Assembly: GCA_036567785.1 (NCBI GenBank)
Contig: DATCTV010000034.1
Location: forward strand, 166,468-230,467
Source: Desulfomonilia bacterium
GTDB taxonomy: Bacteria; Desulfobacterota; Desulfomonilia; UBA1062
Direction: 5' to 3'
DNA: 64,000 nt
Part shown: positions 1-8,251 of the stretch, piece by piece
How the letters are laid out: every line of letters starts with the position of its first letter
How positions within the stretch are numbered: position 1 is the stretch's first letter
The notes under the pieces: generated by a model
Seen by the model: the letters and a program-made list of their open reading frames with translations, nothing else
Databases searched by the model: none
What the model was told of the DNA's origin: nothing
Position numbers and translations under genes: made by a program

Positions 1-2
1 GG

Positions 3-938
3 CTTACCATGGAGACGGCAGCTGAGATCGCCTCGCGTACAGGCCGAGACCTCTCGCAGACAAGCGAACTTCTTGAAACCATGAGGCGGGATGGCCAGGT
101 CTTTTCAATTAATTTCGAAGACACAAGGTGGTACAAAATGATGCCCTGGGTCTTCGGTATCTTTGAATTCCAGCTGCACCGCCTTGATAAAGAGATGGCC
201 GAGCTTGCGGATGAGTTCGAGGAATATTCGAAACAGTTCTTCTCAATAAGACCTCAGCTTATGCAGGTGCTTCCCGTAGAAGAAGATATCCCGTCTATAC
301 AGACTGCTCTTCCCTGGGAAAGGGTCTCCTCGATTATAGAACACGGCCAGTCATTCAGGATTATGGACTGCATCTGCAAAAAGAAGAAGTCGCTTCTGGG
401 CAAGCCCTGCGACAGGACTGTCAGGGTATGCATGGCGATTGCACCGGTTCCCGGCATTTTTGAGAACGACGAGCAGGGAAGGGTAATCTCTCGTGAAGAG
501 GCATATTCAATCTTGAAGAAATCAGAAGAGGAGGCGCTTGTCCACCTGACCGCCAACACACAGTTCGGACAGTTTTACATCTGCAACTGCTGTTCATGCT
601 GCTGCGGAATTTTAGGTTCGATTGAGAGATACGGCATCCCGGCTTCATCCGTTGTCAATTCCCAGTATTATGCCGAGATTGACCAGGGCACCTGCACAGG
701 GTGCGGCATTTGCGCTTCAGAGCGCTGTCAGGTGAGGGCTATTGAAGAAGGTGATTCCTTCAAGGTTATCAGGGACCGTTGCATCGGCTGCGGGCTTTGC
801 ATATCGACCTGTCCATCATTTGCAATAAAGCTTGTAAGAAAACCCGAAGTGGAAATAAGCATACCGCCCATTACTGAAAATGAATGGTTTGAAGAGCGCG
901 GCAAAAACCGCGGGGTTGATTTCAGCAGATTTAAATAA
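3..938 (+). CDS. 4Fe-4S ferredoxin-domain protein, 5' end cut by window edge
   Basis: The reading frame is open to the left edge, and the residues before the first Met look like family sequence, so the true start lies outside the window. The visible part begins with a winged-helix-like segment. A central cysteine-rich region follows (CICKKKK...KPC near residue 121 and CNCCSCCC near residue 193, counted from the first Met). It ends in a two-cluster ferredoxin module: CTGCGIC plus a later Cys near 229-240, then CIGCGLCISTCP near 258. Proteins of this build are common in anaerobic deltaproteobacteria and probably pass electrons to or from a partner oxidoreductase. It converges on the AOR gene. 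The substrate is unknown; the iron-sulfur assignment is firm. Confidence 0.85.
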   Translation, partial: LTMETAAEIASRTGRDLSQTSELLETMRRDGQVFSINFEDTRWYKMMPWVFGIFEFQLHRLDKEMAELADEFEEYSKQFFSIRPQLMQVLPVEEDIPSIQTALPWERVSSIIEHGQSFRIMDCICKKKKSLLGKPCDRTVRVCMAIAPVPGIFENDEQGRVISREEAYSILKKSEEEALVHLTANTQFGQFYICNCCSCCCGILGSIERYGIPASSVVNSQYYAEIDQGTCTGCGICASERCQVRAIEEGDSFKVIRDRCIGCGLCISTCPSFAIKLVRKPEVEISIPPITENEWFEERGKNRGVDFSRFK

Positions 939-1024
939 CGATAATCCCAGGTGGTCGTTTTTCAGTCAAAACTTGCTAAGGGTGGAATTGATAAACATAC
1001 CTTATCGTCTATGGCTGCTTTACT

Positions 1025-2992
1025 TTAGATAAGCCCCAGTTTTTCAATGGTTCTTTTATCCGGTTTGCCGTCTTCATCAAAGCCTATATGCCTGTAGTAG
1101 GCTTTAATGAATGGAATAATATCGATTGTGACGTTTTTGTGCACGCCGTCTTTTCTGGGCGGGATGCCCAATGCGCGCATATTGACATCTATTTTCAAAG
1201 CGCCTTCGCGGTCATTGAACAGCTGACGCAGCGTCTGAATGCGCCAGCCTGTTTCAAGAAGCTCTTCGGGCGTGATATCCCAGCCGGTTATCGCGCTGAA
1301 CATTTCCCATAATGGATACATGCCGCACCATACGCTGAATTCACAGAATCCCAGAGAGTTGAATGCCTGTTTGAATTTCACCGCCCGGGCCTGGCCTTCA
1401 CCTTTTGCTTCCGGATCTTTTCCCGTCTTGAATTTTATGCCCTTTGCAAACCGGTTTGCTGAACCCATCAGAATAAAATCCACGCCACCTGCAGTATGAC
1501 GGCCCGGGGTCGGGTCAGCCGCATAGGTCAGCATCAGTCCGGGCATCTTGCGTGCATCGTGCATGGGCAACTCCTGGCCCCCTGAGGTAACTGCAAATTC
1601 TTCGGAGCCGGCTATTATCTTTGACGCGGCCTTTGAACCATTTGCAAGCAGGTCACCGATACCTTCCCTGTTGACAATGAGCCTGAGCAGCGGAAGTATA
1701 GTCTCTGCTTTTCCCCATCCGGGAAGGAACCCTTCCGGGAAATCTCTGCACCTGAAATCCTCTTTTGCAAGCAGCCCTTTTTCCACACATTCAATTGTGT
1801 ATGCAACAACACCTCCGGCTGATATGGAATCTACTCCCTCACGGTTCAGGTATTCGTTGATTTCCATAATTACTTTAAAGTCACTGTTAAGTATAAGTCC
1901 GCCGAATGCCGCTATTGTTTCATATTCAGGTCTGTGCGTCTCCTTTTCATGGTAGTGCAGTTGAGGCACGGTTAATATGGCACCGCACTGAACAGGGCAC
2001 CCGAAGCATCCATATGCCTTTGTCCTGTACGGCAGGCTTGCATTCTTATTCAATTTCCTTGAAATCTTTTTTTTGAAATCTTTTACATCACCTGCATAAT
2101 TTTTGATGGGGGTATCCCCGGTTTCATGGCTTATAACGGTCGCAAAGGGCGTCCCCCATCTGTGCAGGAAATATCTGAACAGAAGAGGTGCAAATGCCTG
2201 GAATTTGCCTGCAATATCAAAACCGATCCTGAAAAGTCTCATGAAAAATGTGAAATTGTCCGCGACTGCCATCATCATTCCGATAACAGGATTCGTCATG
2301 GTGAATTTCAGCATCTGATTGTATTCCCTGGAAAGCTCTACAGCCTTTTTTCTGTCTGCATAATCTCTTCTGGCCGAGCCCCTTATGCACAGCGCCTTGA
2401 GATTTTTGCTGCCCATCACAGCCCCGAGCCCGCTTCTGGCCGCTATCCTGCCCCTGTCACAGACAATGCCGGAAAAAAGAACTTTATTTTCTCCGCCTTT
2501 ACCTATTACAGCAACCTTAAATCCATTTCCGTGTTTTGAAATAAGGCTTTCCTCGGCTTCAACAACATCTTTTCCCCAGATGTCCGAAGCATCGCAAAGT
2601 TCTTTTTTATCATTATTTATCAACAGATAGACCGGCTTATCGGATGCCCCTGTAAAAAATATGGCGTCATAGCCTGCCTGTTTAATGACCGGTCCGAAAT
2701 GTCCGCCTGAATTTGCATCTCCCCATCCTCCGGTCAGCGGACTCTTGCCGCAGACCATGTAACGGCCGGTGAAAGGAGCCGGGGTGCCTGTGAAAAGCCC
2801 GGGGCAAAAACCAAGGATATTATCGGGACCGAGAGGGTCGCAGCCCGCTTTCATTCTGGAATAGATGTAGTATGCGCCCAGCCCGTAACCGCCAAGATGT
2901 TTTCTGTAGATTTCCTCGGGCGGCGCTTCCTCGGTAAAAGTCCCGGACGATAGATCCACCCAGAGAATCCTGCCCATGTAACCGTTCGGCAT
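1025..2992 (-). CDS. Tungsten-dependent aldehyde:ferredoxin oxidoreductase family protein
   Basis: The 655-residue protein has the usual AOR length. The N-terminal pterin-binding domain is recognisable (GYMGRILWVDLS start, then GRYMVCGKSPLTG and GGHFGP). A CFGCPVQC motif near residue 329 and a later GFCEF cysteine can supply the four ligands of the [4Fe-4S] cluster. AOR enzymes interconvert aldehydes and carboxylic acids using ferredoxin and bind a tungsten bis-pyranopterin. The gene is the last of a long minus-strand run that includes sugar-phosphate and lipid-transport genes, so an aldehyde product of that pathway is a plausible substrate, by inference only. The start has a GAGG ribosome site, and a strong hairpin lies just upstream. 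Confidence 0.92.
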   Translation of the reverse strand: MPNGYMGRILWVDLSSGTFTEEAPPEEIYRKHLGGYGLGAYYIYSRMKAGCDPLGPDNILGFCPGLFTGTPAPFTGRYMVCGKSPLTGGWGDANSGGHFGPVIKQAGYDAIFFTGASDKPVYLLINNDKKELCDASDIWGKDVVEAEESLISKHGNGFKVAVIGKGGENKVLFSGIVCDRGRIAARSGLGAVMGSKNLKALCIRGSARRDYADRKKAVELSREYNQMLKFTMTNPVIGMMMAVADNFTFFMRLFRIGFDIAGKFQAFAPLLFRYFLHRWGTPFATVISHETGDTPIKNYAGDVKDFKKKISRKLNKNASLPYRTKAYGCFGCPVQCGAILTVPQLHYHEKETHRPEYETIAAFGGLILNSDFKVIMEINEYLNREGVDSISAGGVVAYTIECVEKGLLAKEDFRCRDFPEGFLPGWGKAETILPLLRLIVNREGIGDLLANGSKAASKIIAGSEEFAVTSGGQELPMHDARKMPGLMLTYAADPTPGRHTAGGVDFILMGSANRFAKGIKFKTGKDPEAKGEGQARAVKFKQAFNSLGFCEFSVWCGMYPLWEMFSAITGWDITPEELLETGWRIQTLRQLFNDREGALKIDVNMRALGIPPRKDGVHKNVTIDIIPFIKAYYRHIGFDEDGKPDKRTIEKLGLI

Positions 2993-3008
2993 TTACGATT
3001 CCTCACCT

Positions 3009-3038
3009 AGACCCTCTCCATTAACAGGGAGAGGGTCT
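3009..3038 (-). other. 11-bp perfect hairpin between DUF1302 and AOR genes
   Basis: The arms 3009-3019 and 3028-3038 are exact reverse complements (AGACCCTCTCC / GGAGAGGGTCT) with an 8-base loop. On the minus strand the hairpin follows the DUF1302 stop and sits directly before the AOR ribosome site. No T-run follows, so it is more likely an RNA processing or stabilising stem, or a dispersed repeat, than an intrinsic terminator. Confidence 0.6.
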
Positions 3039-3045
3039 GGATATA

Positions 3046-4872
3046 TTAGAAGTTGTAGGTAGCCATAATGCTAAATTCATCCCTCCTGTCCATCATGCCG
3101 AGAGTGCCTGAATAATTGTTTGCCCCTGAGAAAAAATAATTGATTTCAAAATCCCAGTTCCTGTAAGTATATGCAACAGACGGTATGAAAACCAGAGACT
3201 GCGGTTCAAGTTCATACATCACGACAAGCTGCGGTGCAAGGTTTGCGGTCAGGTACGAAAGCCTTGTAATTAATATAAAAGTGTTCGAATATTCCGGATA
3301 ATAAACAACATCAAACTGACCGTCGAAGTCATCATCCCATGGTTCGTACCACGGTTCAAGCAGATGGTCTTTTTTCCATCCGAGTATCTTGCTGCCGACA
3401 TATTCGAGTTTGAACATCACATCATCACTGGGAATGATATCAGAAATGACAGGGATATGTTTTTTCGGTGCAAGCCATGAGAAATTGTAGAACTTGTCTA
3501 TTCCGATACCGTATTTTATCACATCGTATTTTTCTACTTCGCCTGTGGAAAACGGCAGAATCATTTTATCTATGTTTTCAAGGTCTTTTTTGTAGAATGT
3601 GTTTAGAAACCATACCACGTCGTGAGGCTGTCCATCAAAGTATATTGTTATTTTGGGGTTGAACTGGTCCACCATATCCGAAAGCTTGCCCGGCGTCATA
3701 TACGGTACCTGCGAAAAATATGCGAACTCGCCTCTGAATACGGTGTTTATTGCTTCCATCTGGTAGTTGAAGCTGCCTCCATAAACGTTGACATTATCAC
3801 GTGTAAGATCCACTTCAAGCAGTTGTCCTCCAAGTATCGAACCCATGGGGTTCTTGGGATTCACCTGTGTTATATCATAGATGACAACGGGCTGGAGGGC
3901 ATCCGAATTGATAACAGCAACCGGAATATCAGAATACATTCTGTAATATACCAGATTCAGATTAAGCCCATGAAATACAAAGCCGGCCTTAAGACCGTAT
4001 CTGTCGGAATCAATGTCGCTGTTCACCTGGTTCATATTGAGCTTGAGCGATGCCATTGAAAAAGGATTTTTATAATCATCCACAGTATCTCTGCCGATAC
4101 TGGGCAGAATCGGAGAACCGTCAATCATGGGTTCCTCATAGGTATTGTCAATCTTTCCGGGTACATAATACGCTTCGAAGGACATCGAATCGAAGGGACC
4201 CACATAGGCAAACGCATAATTGGCGCGGGCCATCCAGAGCGGTATGCGCCTTTCAAGAAGGTCGACTGCAAGCGATGATGTGTCGAGAGGGTTTTGTCCC
4301 TCAAGAATTCTGAGCGTACTCATCTCGCCCCATGCCATAACCTGCTTCCCCAGCCGGCAGAATGCCCCGCCTTTCATAAAATCGACATATGCCATGTACA
4401 GATCAACATCCCATTTCAGGTGATTGATCTGGTCACGGTTGTCATAGGTGTAATATCGCCTCTGGTGCTCATAATCTCCAGTTGCCTCTTTCCATTTCTG
4501 GTTATAATTTCTGTCAGGGTTGTTTACGTCATAATAATCACCGTCGGTTGTCAGTATCTTTGCGCCGTAATCATATGCTCCGTCGTAAAAAACTCTGCCC
4601 TGGAGAAAACACTTCGACTTGAAGCCTTTGCCAAGGTCGCCGAAATCGCCGCTGAATTCAGCAAGCAGAAGATTCCTCTGGCTGATAAGGTCGCCTTTTT
4701 CAATGGGAATAGGGTTGTTGACAGGAGTATCCTCCGTGCGCCATGTCGCCTGGGACTTTGCCTTGCCTATCATCTTGTAATTGCCTGATTCGTCAGTCCA
4801 GAAGGCATAAGCCTGAGCCTGGACAAGCAGAACAAGAATAAACATCAAAAACATTATTCTAAGTTTTTTCAT
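3046..4872 (-). CDS. DUF1302 family outer-membrane protein
   Basis: This 608-residue protein has a clear signal peptide (first 23 residues or so, ending AYA) and a body of alternating aromatic strands. It ends in Phe (MATYNF), typical of an outer-membrane beta-barrel. The sequence matches the DUF1302 pattern, for example the GKQVMAWGE segment and the LLERRIPLWMARANYAF region. DUF1302 proteins are often encoded with DUF1329, YCF48 and MMPL/RND genes in loci for steroids, terpenoids and other hydrophobic compounds, and all of these are here. The start overlaps the transporter gene by 14 bases and has a GGAGGTG ribosome site. Probable role: outer-membrane entry or exit of a hydrophobic substrate. 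Confidence 0.85.
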   Translation of the reverse strand: MKKLRIMFLMFILVLLVQAQAYAFWTDESGNYKMIGKAKSQATWRTEDTPVNNPIPIEKGDLISQRNLLLAEFSGDFGDLGKGFKSKCFLQGRVFYDGAYDYGAKILTTDGDYYDVNNPDRNYNQKWKEATGDYEHQRRYYTYDNRDQINHLKWDVDLYMAYVDFMKGGAFCRLGKQVMAWGEMSTLRILEGQNPLDTSSLAVDLLERRIPLWMARANYAFAYVGPFDSMSFEAYYVPGKIDNTYEEPMIDGSPILPSIGRDTVDDYKNPFSMASLKLNMNQVNSDIDSDRYGLKAGFVFHGLNLNLVYYRMYSDIPVAVINSDALQPVVIYDITQVNPKNPMGSILGGQLLEVDLTRDNVNVYGGSFNYQMEAINTVFRGEFAYFSQVPYMTPGKLSDMVDQFNPKITIYFDGQPHDVVWFLNTFYKKDLENIDKMILPFSTGEVEKYDVIKYGIGIDKFYNFSWLAPKKHIPVISDIIPSDDVMFKLEYVGSKILGWKKDHLLEPWYEPWDDDFDGQFDVVYYPEYSNTFILITRLSYLTANLAPQLVVMYELEPQSLVFIPSVAYTYRNWDFEINYFFSGANNYSGTLGMMDRRDEFSIMATYNF

Positions 4873-7180
4873 TTTCAGCCACCTCCTCAGTATTCATTGT
4901 GAATAAAACCGGTAAGAAAAGCATGGCGAATATCCCGCCAGATATTGCTGTAACCGCAAATCCCATTATCATGAGCGCCTGGAACCTCATTCCTATGAAG
5001 AACCAGGGCAGGCACATCAACAACACGAGTACGGATGCAAAAAGGATTACTCCGGTCTTTCTCCTGTCCAATGCCTTTGAAACAATCACAACAGCTGCGC
5101 CTGTTCCTGTCGCCGCCACTGCTGCAAATGGCATGGAAAGAGGTATCCCCATGAATAACAGCTTCATTGAAACCGTCATCCCGGAAATCATCACAATGAC
5201 AGAATAAAAAACGCCCGTTTTTAATGAGCGGAACAGGAGTATTGAAAGGATCAGAATTATTGCCGCCATTGCCGCAAGTATTACCTTGAAGCTGCCTTCA
5301 ATCCCGTCATTTATCAGTTTTGTCATGCCGAGCATACTGCCGCCAAGGGAGAATGTAACTGATTCAGACGGATGAGCATCGATATATTCCTGCATCAGTT
5401 TTGCATATTCGTTGATGCTTTCTCTATCCCTGTAAGGGAAAAACGGCGAGATTGTCGCTTGCGTATATGAAGAGTCAATGAATTCCTTTACATCGCTGTT
5501 TTCGGTCACCGTACCGCCCAGGCCTTTTCCTTCCCGGTCAGTTTCGGGCAGCGTCTGCCACTTCGGGCTGCCGTCGCTCATGGTGTAACGGGCCATCTCA
5601 ATCATATAATCAAATGCAATTGAGTCCTTGGCCCCTGAACGGTATTTCAGGAAATTGCTGAAAGCGCTTATATCCTGAAGGGCTTCCGGTTTGCACAGAC
5701 CGCCTTCTTCCTTTGCCTTCACATAGACAAGGAGTTGATTAGGACCCATGAATTTTTCCGTAAAGAGATTGAAAGCCTTGTTCCATTGATTAGTGCACCA
5801 TAGATAAGAAGACCCCGGGATGTTGTCTCCAGACTTGTTTGAATAGACCGAGAAGACGCCAAGGGCGAACAATGCTATAAGAACAGCAATTGCCAGGTAT
5901 TTTATTCCTCCTGTCGGTGAAAGCGCCGAGGAAATCCCTTCCCAGGAGCGCGGCTTATTTTGAGGCTGAGGCAGGATCGAGGCAATCGCAGGCACGGCGA
6001 GGCATGTAACAGCAAGCACCATCAAAAGACTGATCGCACCAATAATGCCTAACTCTCTTAAAATCATAACCTTTGCAGCCAAAAGCGCGAGAAATGATAT
6101 CGCTGCTATAGCCAGACCGGCAGGGACCTTTCCCCATGATGCAATGACAGCCGATATCCTGTCGCTTCCCTCTGATACGGCCCTGTAGTAACCGTCCATG
6201 ACCAGCACCGAAGCCGCCACACTCGTTATTGCAATTGTCAGCGGGAACAGGACCGCCATCGGATTCAAGCTTCTTCCGAGAAGGCTGAAGAGGCCGAGTC
6301 CGGCTCCTGCGGGGAATATCATTGCTATTATCGAGATAAGCACAGACTGCCAGCTCCTGAAATAGACTGCCACCATTGCTATCATCAGGACAAACATCAA
6401 CCCGCCTGCAACAGGCATCTGTGTCATGCCCATCCTTGTCATGTCGGCCTTTATGACCTCTTCACCCATGAACAGAAGCTCGTAATTCTTATCATTCACT
6501 TTTTTCTTCAGTTCATCGAGTTTCTTCATCAGCTTCGGGTCGAATTCGCCCTCTGCATCAGCCTTGTATTTTTCAAATGTCCTGCCGGCCTTTTGTTTGT
6601 CATCGAGCAGCTGCCACGCAGACTGGGCCGTCTGCTCCACGCTCATGAAGTTTGCCGTGATCATAACCGCCTTGCCGTCATAGGATACATACTTGCCTGG
6701 TCCCATCGGGTTTGTGGCGACTCTTTCCTTGAGTTCTTCAAACTGTGCCGGGGTTTCCGGCCAGGTGCTTCCCATGACCGATGCGATGTTAAGGCCGTTT
6801 GCAGTGAATATATAATTGTCCATCCCCTTTGTAAGCGAGGTAACCGAGGTCGGATTTATTACCTCGCAGTCCATAAGGGCTTTTGTTATTTCATCTATTT
6901 TATTGATCGCAACGGTATTGTAGATGTCGCCGTTTTTCGCTTTAAGCAGGCAGACAAGCATATTGGTTCTGGGGGCCATTTTTTCAATAGGCTTGAGACC
7001 ATTCAGGAAAGGGTGCCCGTCAGGGTACATGCTTGCCATAGGGTCTTCGTCAAGTTTTACATCCTTAAGAAATACCATGCAAAGGGCGCATGCGATCAAA
7101 ACCGCAGCAAAGACAGGAATCCTGAACTGGTAAATCAATGCGCCGAGCACTGCCTTAACCGGAGTATTGTTCTCTTTCAT
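4859..7180 (-). CDS. MMPL/RND superfamily transporter
   Basis: This large inner-membrane protein has two repeated halves, each with one N-terminal helix, a large periplasmic loop and a bundle of helices (about 12 in all), as in MMPL/RND lipid and hydrophobe exporters. I place the start at the ATG at 7180 (773 residues), because GGAGG lies 7 bases upstream and the ATG shares one base with the YCF48 stop (TGATG). An upstream in-frame start at 7213 would add 11 residues without a good ribosome site. Together with DUF1302, DUF1329 and YCF48 it forms a putative envelope-spanning transport set. Substrate and direction cannot be read from sequence. Confidence 0.88.
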   Translation of the reverse strand: MKENNTPVKAVLGALIYQFRIPVFAAVLIACALCMVFLKDVKLDEDPMASMYPDGHPFLNGLKPIEKMAPRTNMLVCLLKAKNGDIYNTVAINKIDEITKALMDCEVINPTSVTSLTKGMDNYIFTANGLNIASVMGSTWPETPAQFEELKERVATNPMGPGKYVSYDGKAVMITANFMSVEQTAQSAWQLLDDKQKAGRTFEKYKADAEGEFDPKLMKKLDELKKKVNDKNYELLFMGEEVIKADMTRMGMTQMPVAGGLMFVLMIAMVAVYFRSWQSVLISIIAMIFPAGAGLGLFSLLGRSLNPMAVLFPLTIAITSVAASVLVMDGYYRAVSEGSDRISAVIASWGKVPAGLAIAAISFLALLAAKVMILRELGIIGAISLLMVLAVTCLAVPAIASILPQPQNKPRSWEGISSALSPTGGIKYLAIAVLIALFALGVFSVYSNKSGDNIPGSSYLWCTNQWNKAFNLFTEKFMGPNQLLVYVKAKEEGGLCKPEALQDISAFSNFLKYRSGAKDSIAFDYMIEMARYTMSDGSPKWQTLPETDREGKGLGGTVTENSDVKEFIDSSYTQATISPFFPYRDRESINEYAKLMQEYIDAHPSESVTFSLGGSMLGMTKLINDGIEGSFKVILAAMAAIILILSILLFRSLKTGVFYSVIVMISGMTVSMKLLFMGIPLSMPFAAVAATGTGAAVVIVSKALDRRKTGVILFASVLVLLMCLPWFFIGMRFQALMIMGFAVTAISGGIFAMLFLPVLFTMNTEEVAENEKT

Positions 7181-8241
7181 CACTGAACCTCCGGGATCAC
7201 AGGGATCTGCCATGAGACATTCCCGTTTTCATAAACACCTGTTATTCCGTACTGGCCTGTAATGAGGCCTTTTGTGCCTGAAGGGGTACGTCTGAGATCC
7301 ACTCCCGACAGCCAGGCCCGTTTCAAAATTTCCGGAATACCAATCTTTTTCCATGTCGCGCCTGCATCTGATGAGACAATAACTGTTCCGGCTGAACCCA
7401 CGGCAAGACCGGTCCGGCCTTCAAGGTCTATGCCGAATATTTCAGGCTCATGTACTACGGTGTCAGTTTCAGCCCAGGTCAGGGCATTGTCTTCAGACAA
7501 TAAAATCGCCATATCGACTCCGGCCGCGGCAAGCCCCCCTCCTGCTCCACCGGCCAATGTAAATATTGTCCTGCCGACCTGATTTTCAGAATCATACAAT
7601 GGTGACTTTATTTCAGCCCACGACTTCCCTGCATCTTTTGTCAGAAAAATCCTTCCCATGTAGCCTGCAACACAGATCGTGTCTGCATCGATCATTTTAA
7701 CCCCGAAGAGGTTGAATCCCGCAGCCGGGGGCTGTCCTTCCTTTGCCTGTTCTTCTCCCGGACGGGATGCCTTGATCCATGTTGCGCCGCCGTCCTGAGT
7801 AATAATCACGGTCGAGTCAGCGCCCGTTGCACATGCATTTAATGCGTCAAGGGCATGTATTCCGAGCAGGGAAACTTCAACTCCCGACCTCTGGGCCGTC
7901 CAGGTTTTCCCTCCGTCTGTCGTGTGCAGTATTACCCCTGACTGGCCAACAGCCCATCCGCTTTTATCATCGCTCATGCTCAGATCAAGAAGAGCAGCCC
8001 TTGTCGGCGTCTGAATTTCATGCCAGGTTTTTCCCGCATCTGCACTCAGATATGCTTTTCCGAGATCTCCAACGACAAGCATGTCTGTTTCAGTCAGCAC
8101 GGCACCCGCAAACAGGTTTGATTCAATCTGATTTCTCACAATCACGGCCGTTTTCTGATGCGGCCTTGCCAGTAAGACTGCAATAGAAACGGCTACAGCA
8201 ACCGCAATCAGCACGATAAGTATATTTCCCGCTTTCTTCAT
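7180..8241 (-). CDS. YCF48/BNR-repeat periplasmic protein
   Basis: The protein has an N-terminal membrane anchor or signal (residues 5-27), then repeated beta-propeller blades with the DAGKTW / DGGKTWT / DAGATWK signature typical of YCF48-like (photosystem II stability factor-like) and BNR proteins. The ATG at 8241 is preferred over a TTG two codons upstream because TGAGG lies 8 bases before it. In proteobacteria such proteins sit between DUF1302/DUF1329 and MMPL genes, probably as an adaptor or assembly factor of the transporter. It has no relation to photosynthesis here. It is translationally coupled to the MMPL gene. Confidence 0.85.
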   Translation of the reverse strand: MKKAGNILIVLIAVAVAVSIAVLLARPHQKTAVIVRNQIESNLFAGAVLTETDMLVVGDLGKAYLSADAGKTWHEIQTPTRAALLDLSMSDDKSGWAVGQSGVILHTTDGGKTWTAQRSGVEVSLLGIHALDALNACATGADSTVIITQDGGATWIKASRPGEEQAKEGQPPAAGFNLFGVKMIDADTICVAGYMGRIFLTKDAGKSWAEIKSPLYDSENQVGRTIFTLAGGAGGGLAAAGVDMAILLSEDNALTWAETDTVVHEPEIFGIDLEGRTGLAVGSAGTVIVSSDAGATWKKIGIPEILKRAWLSGVDLRRTPSGTKGLITGQYGITGVYENGNVSWQIPVIPEVQ

Positions 8242-8251
8242 AATCAATGCC

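Noticed and set aside
4294-4788. Long plus-strand open frame opposite the DUF1302 gene
   Set aside because: It is the complement of a well-supported gene, has no domain or ribosome site, and its composition follows the shadow of the real frame.
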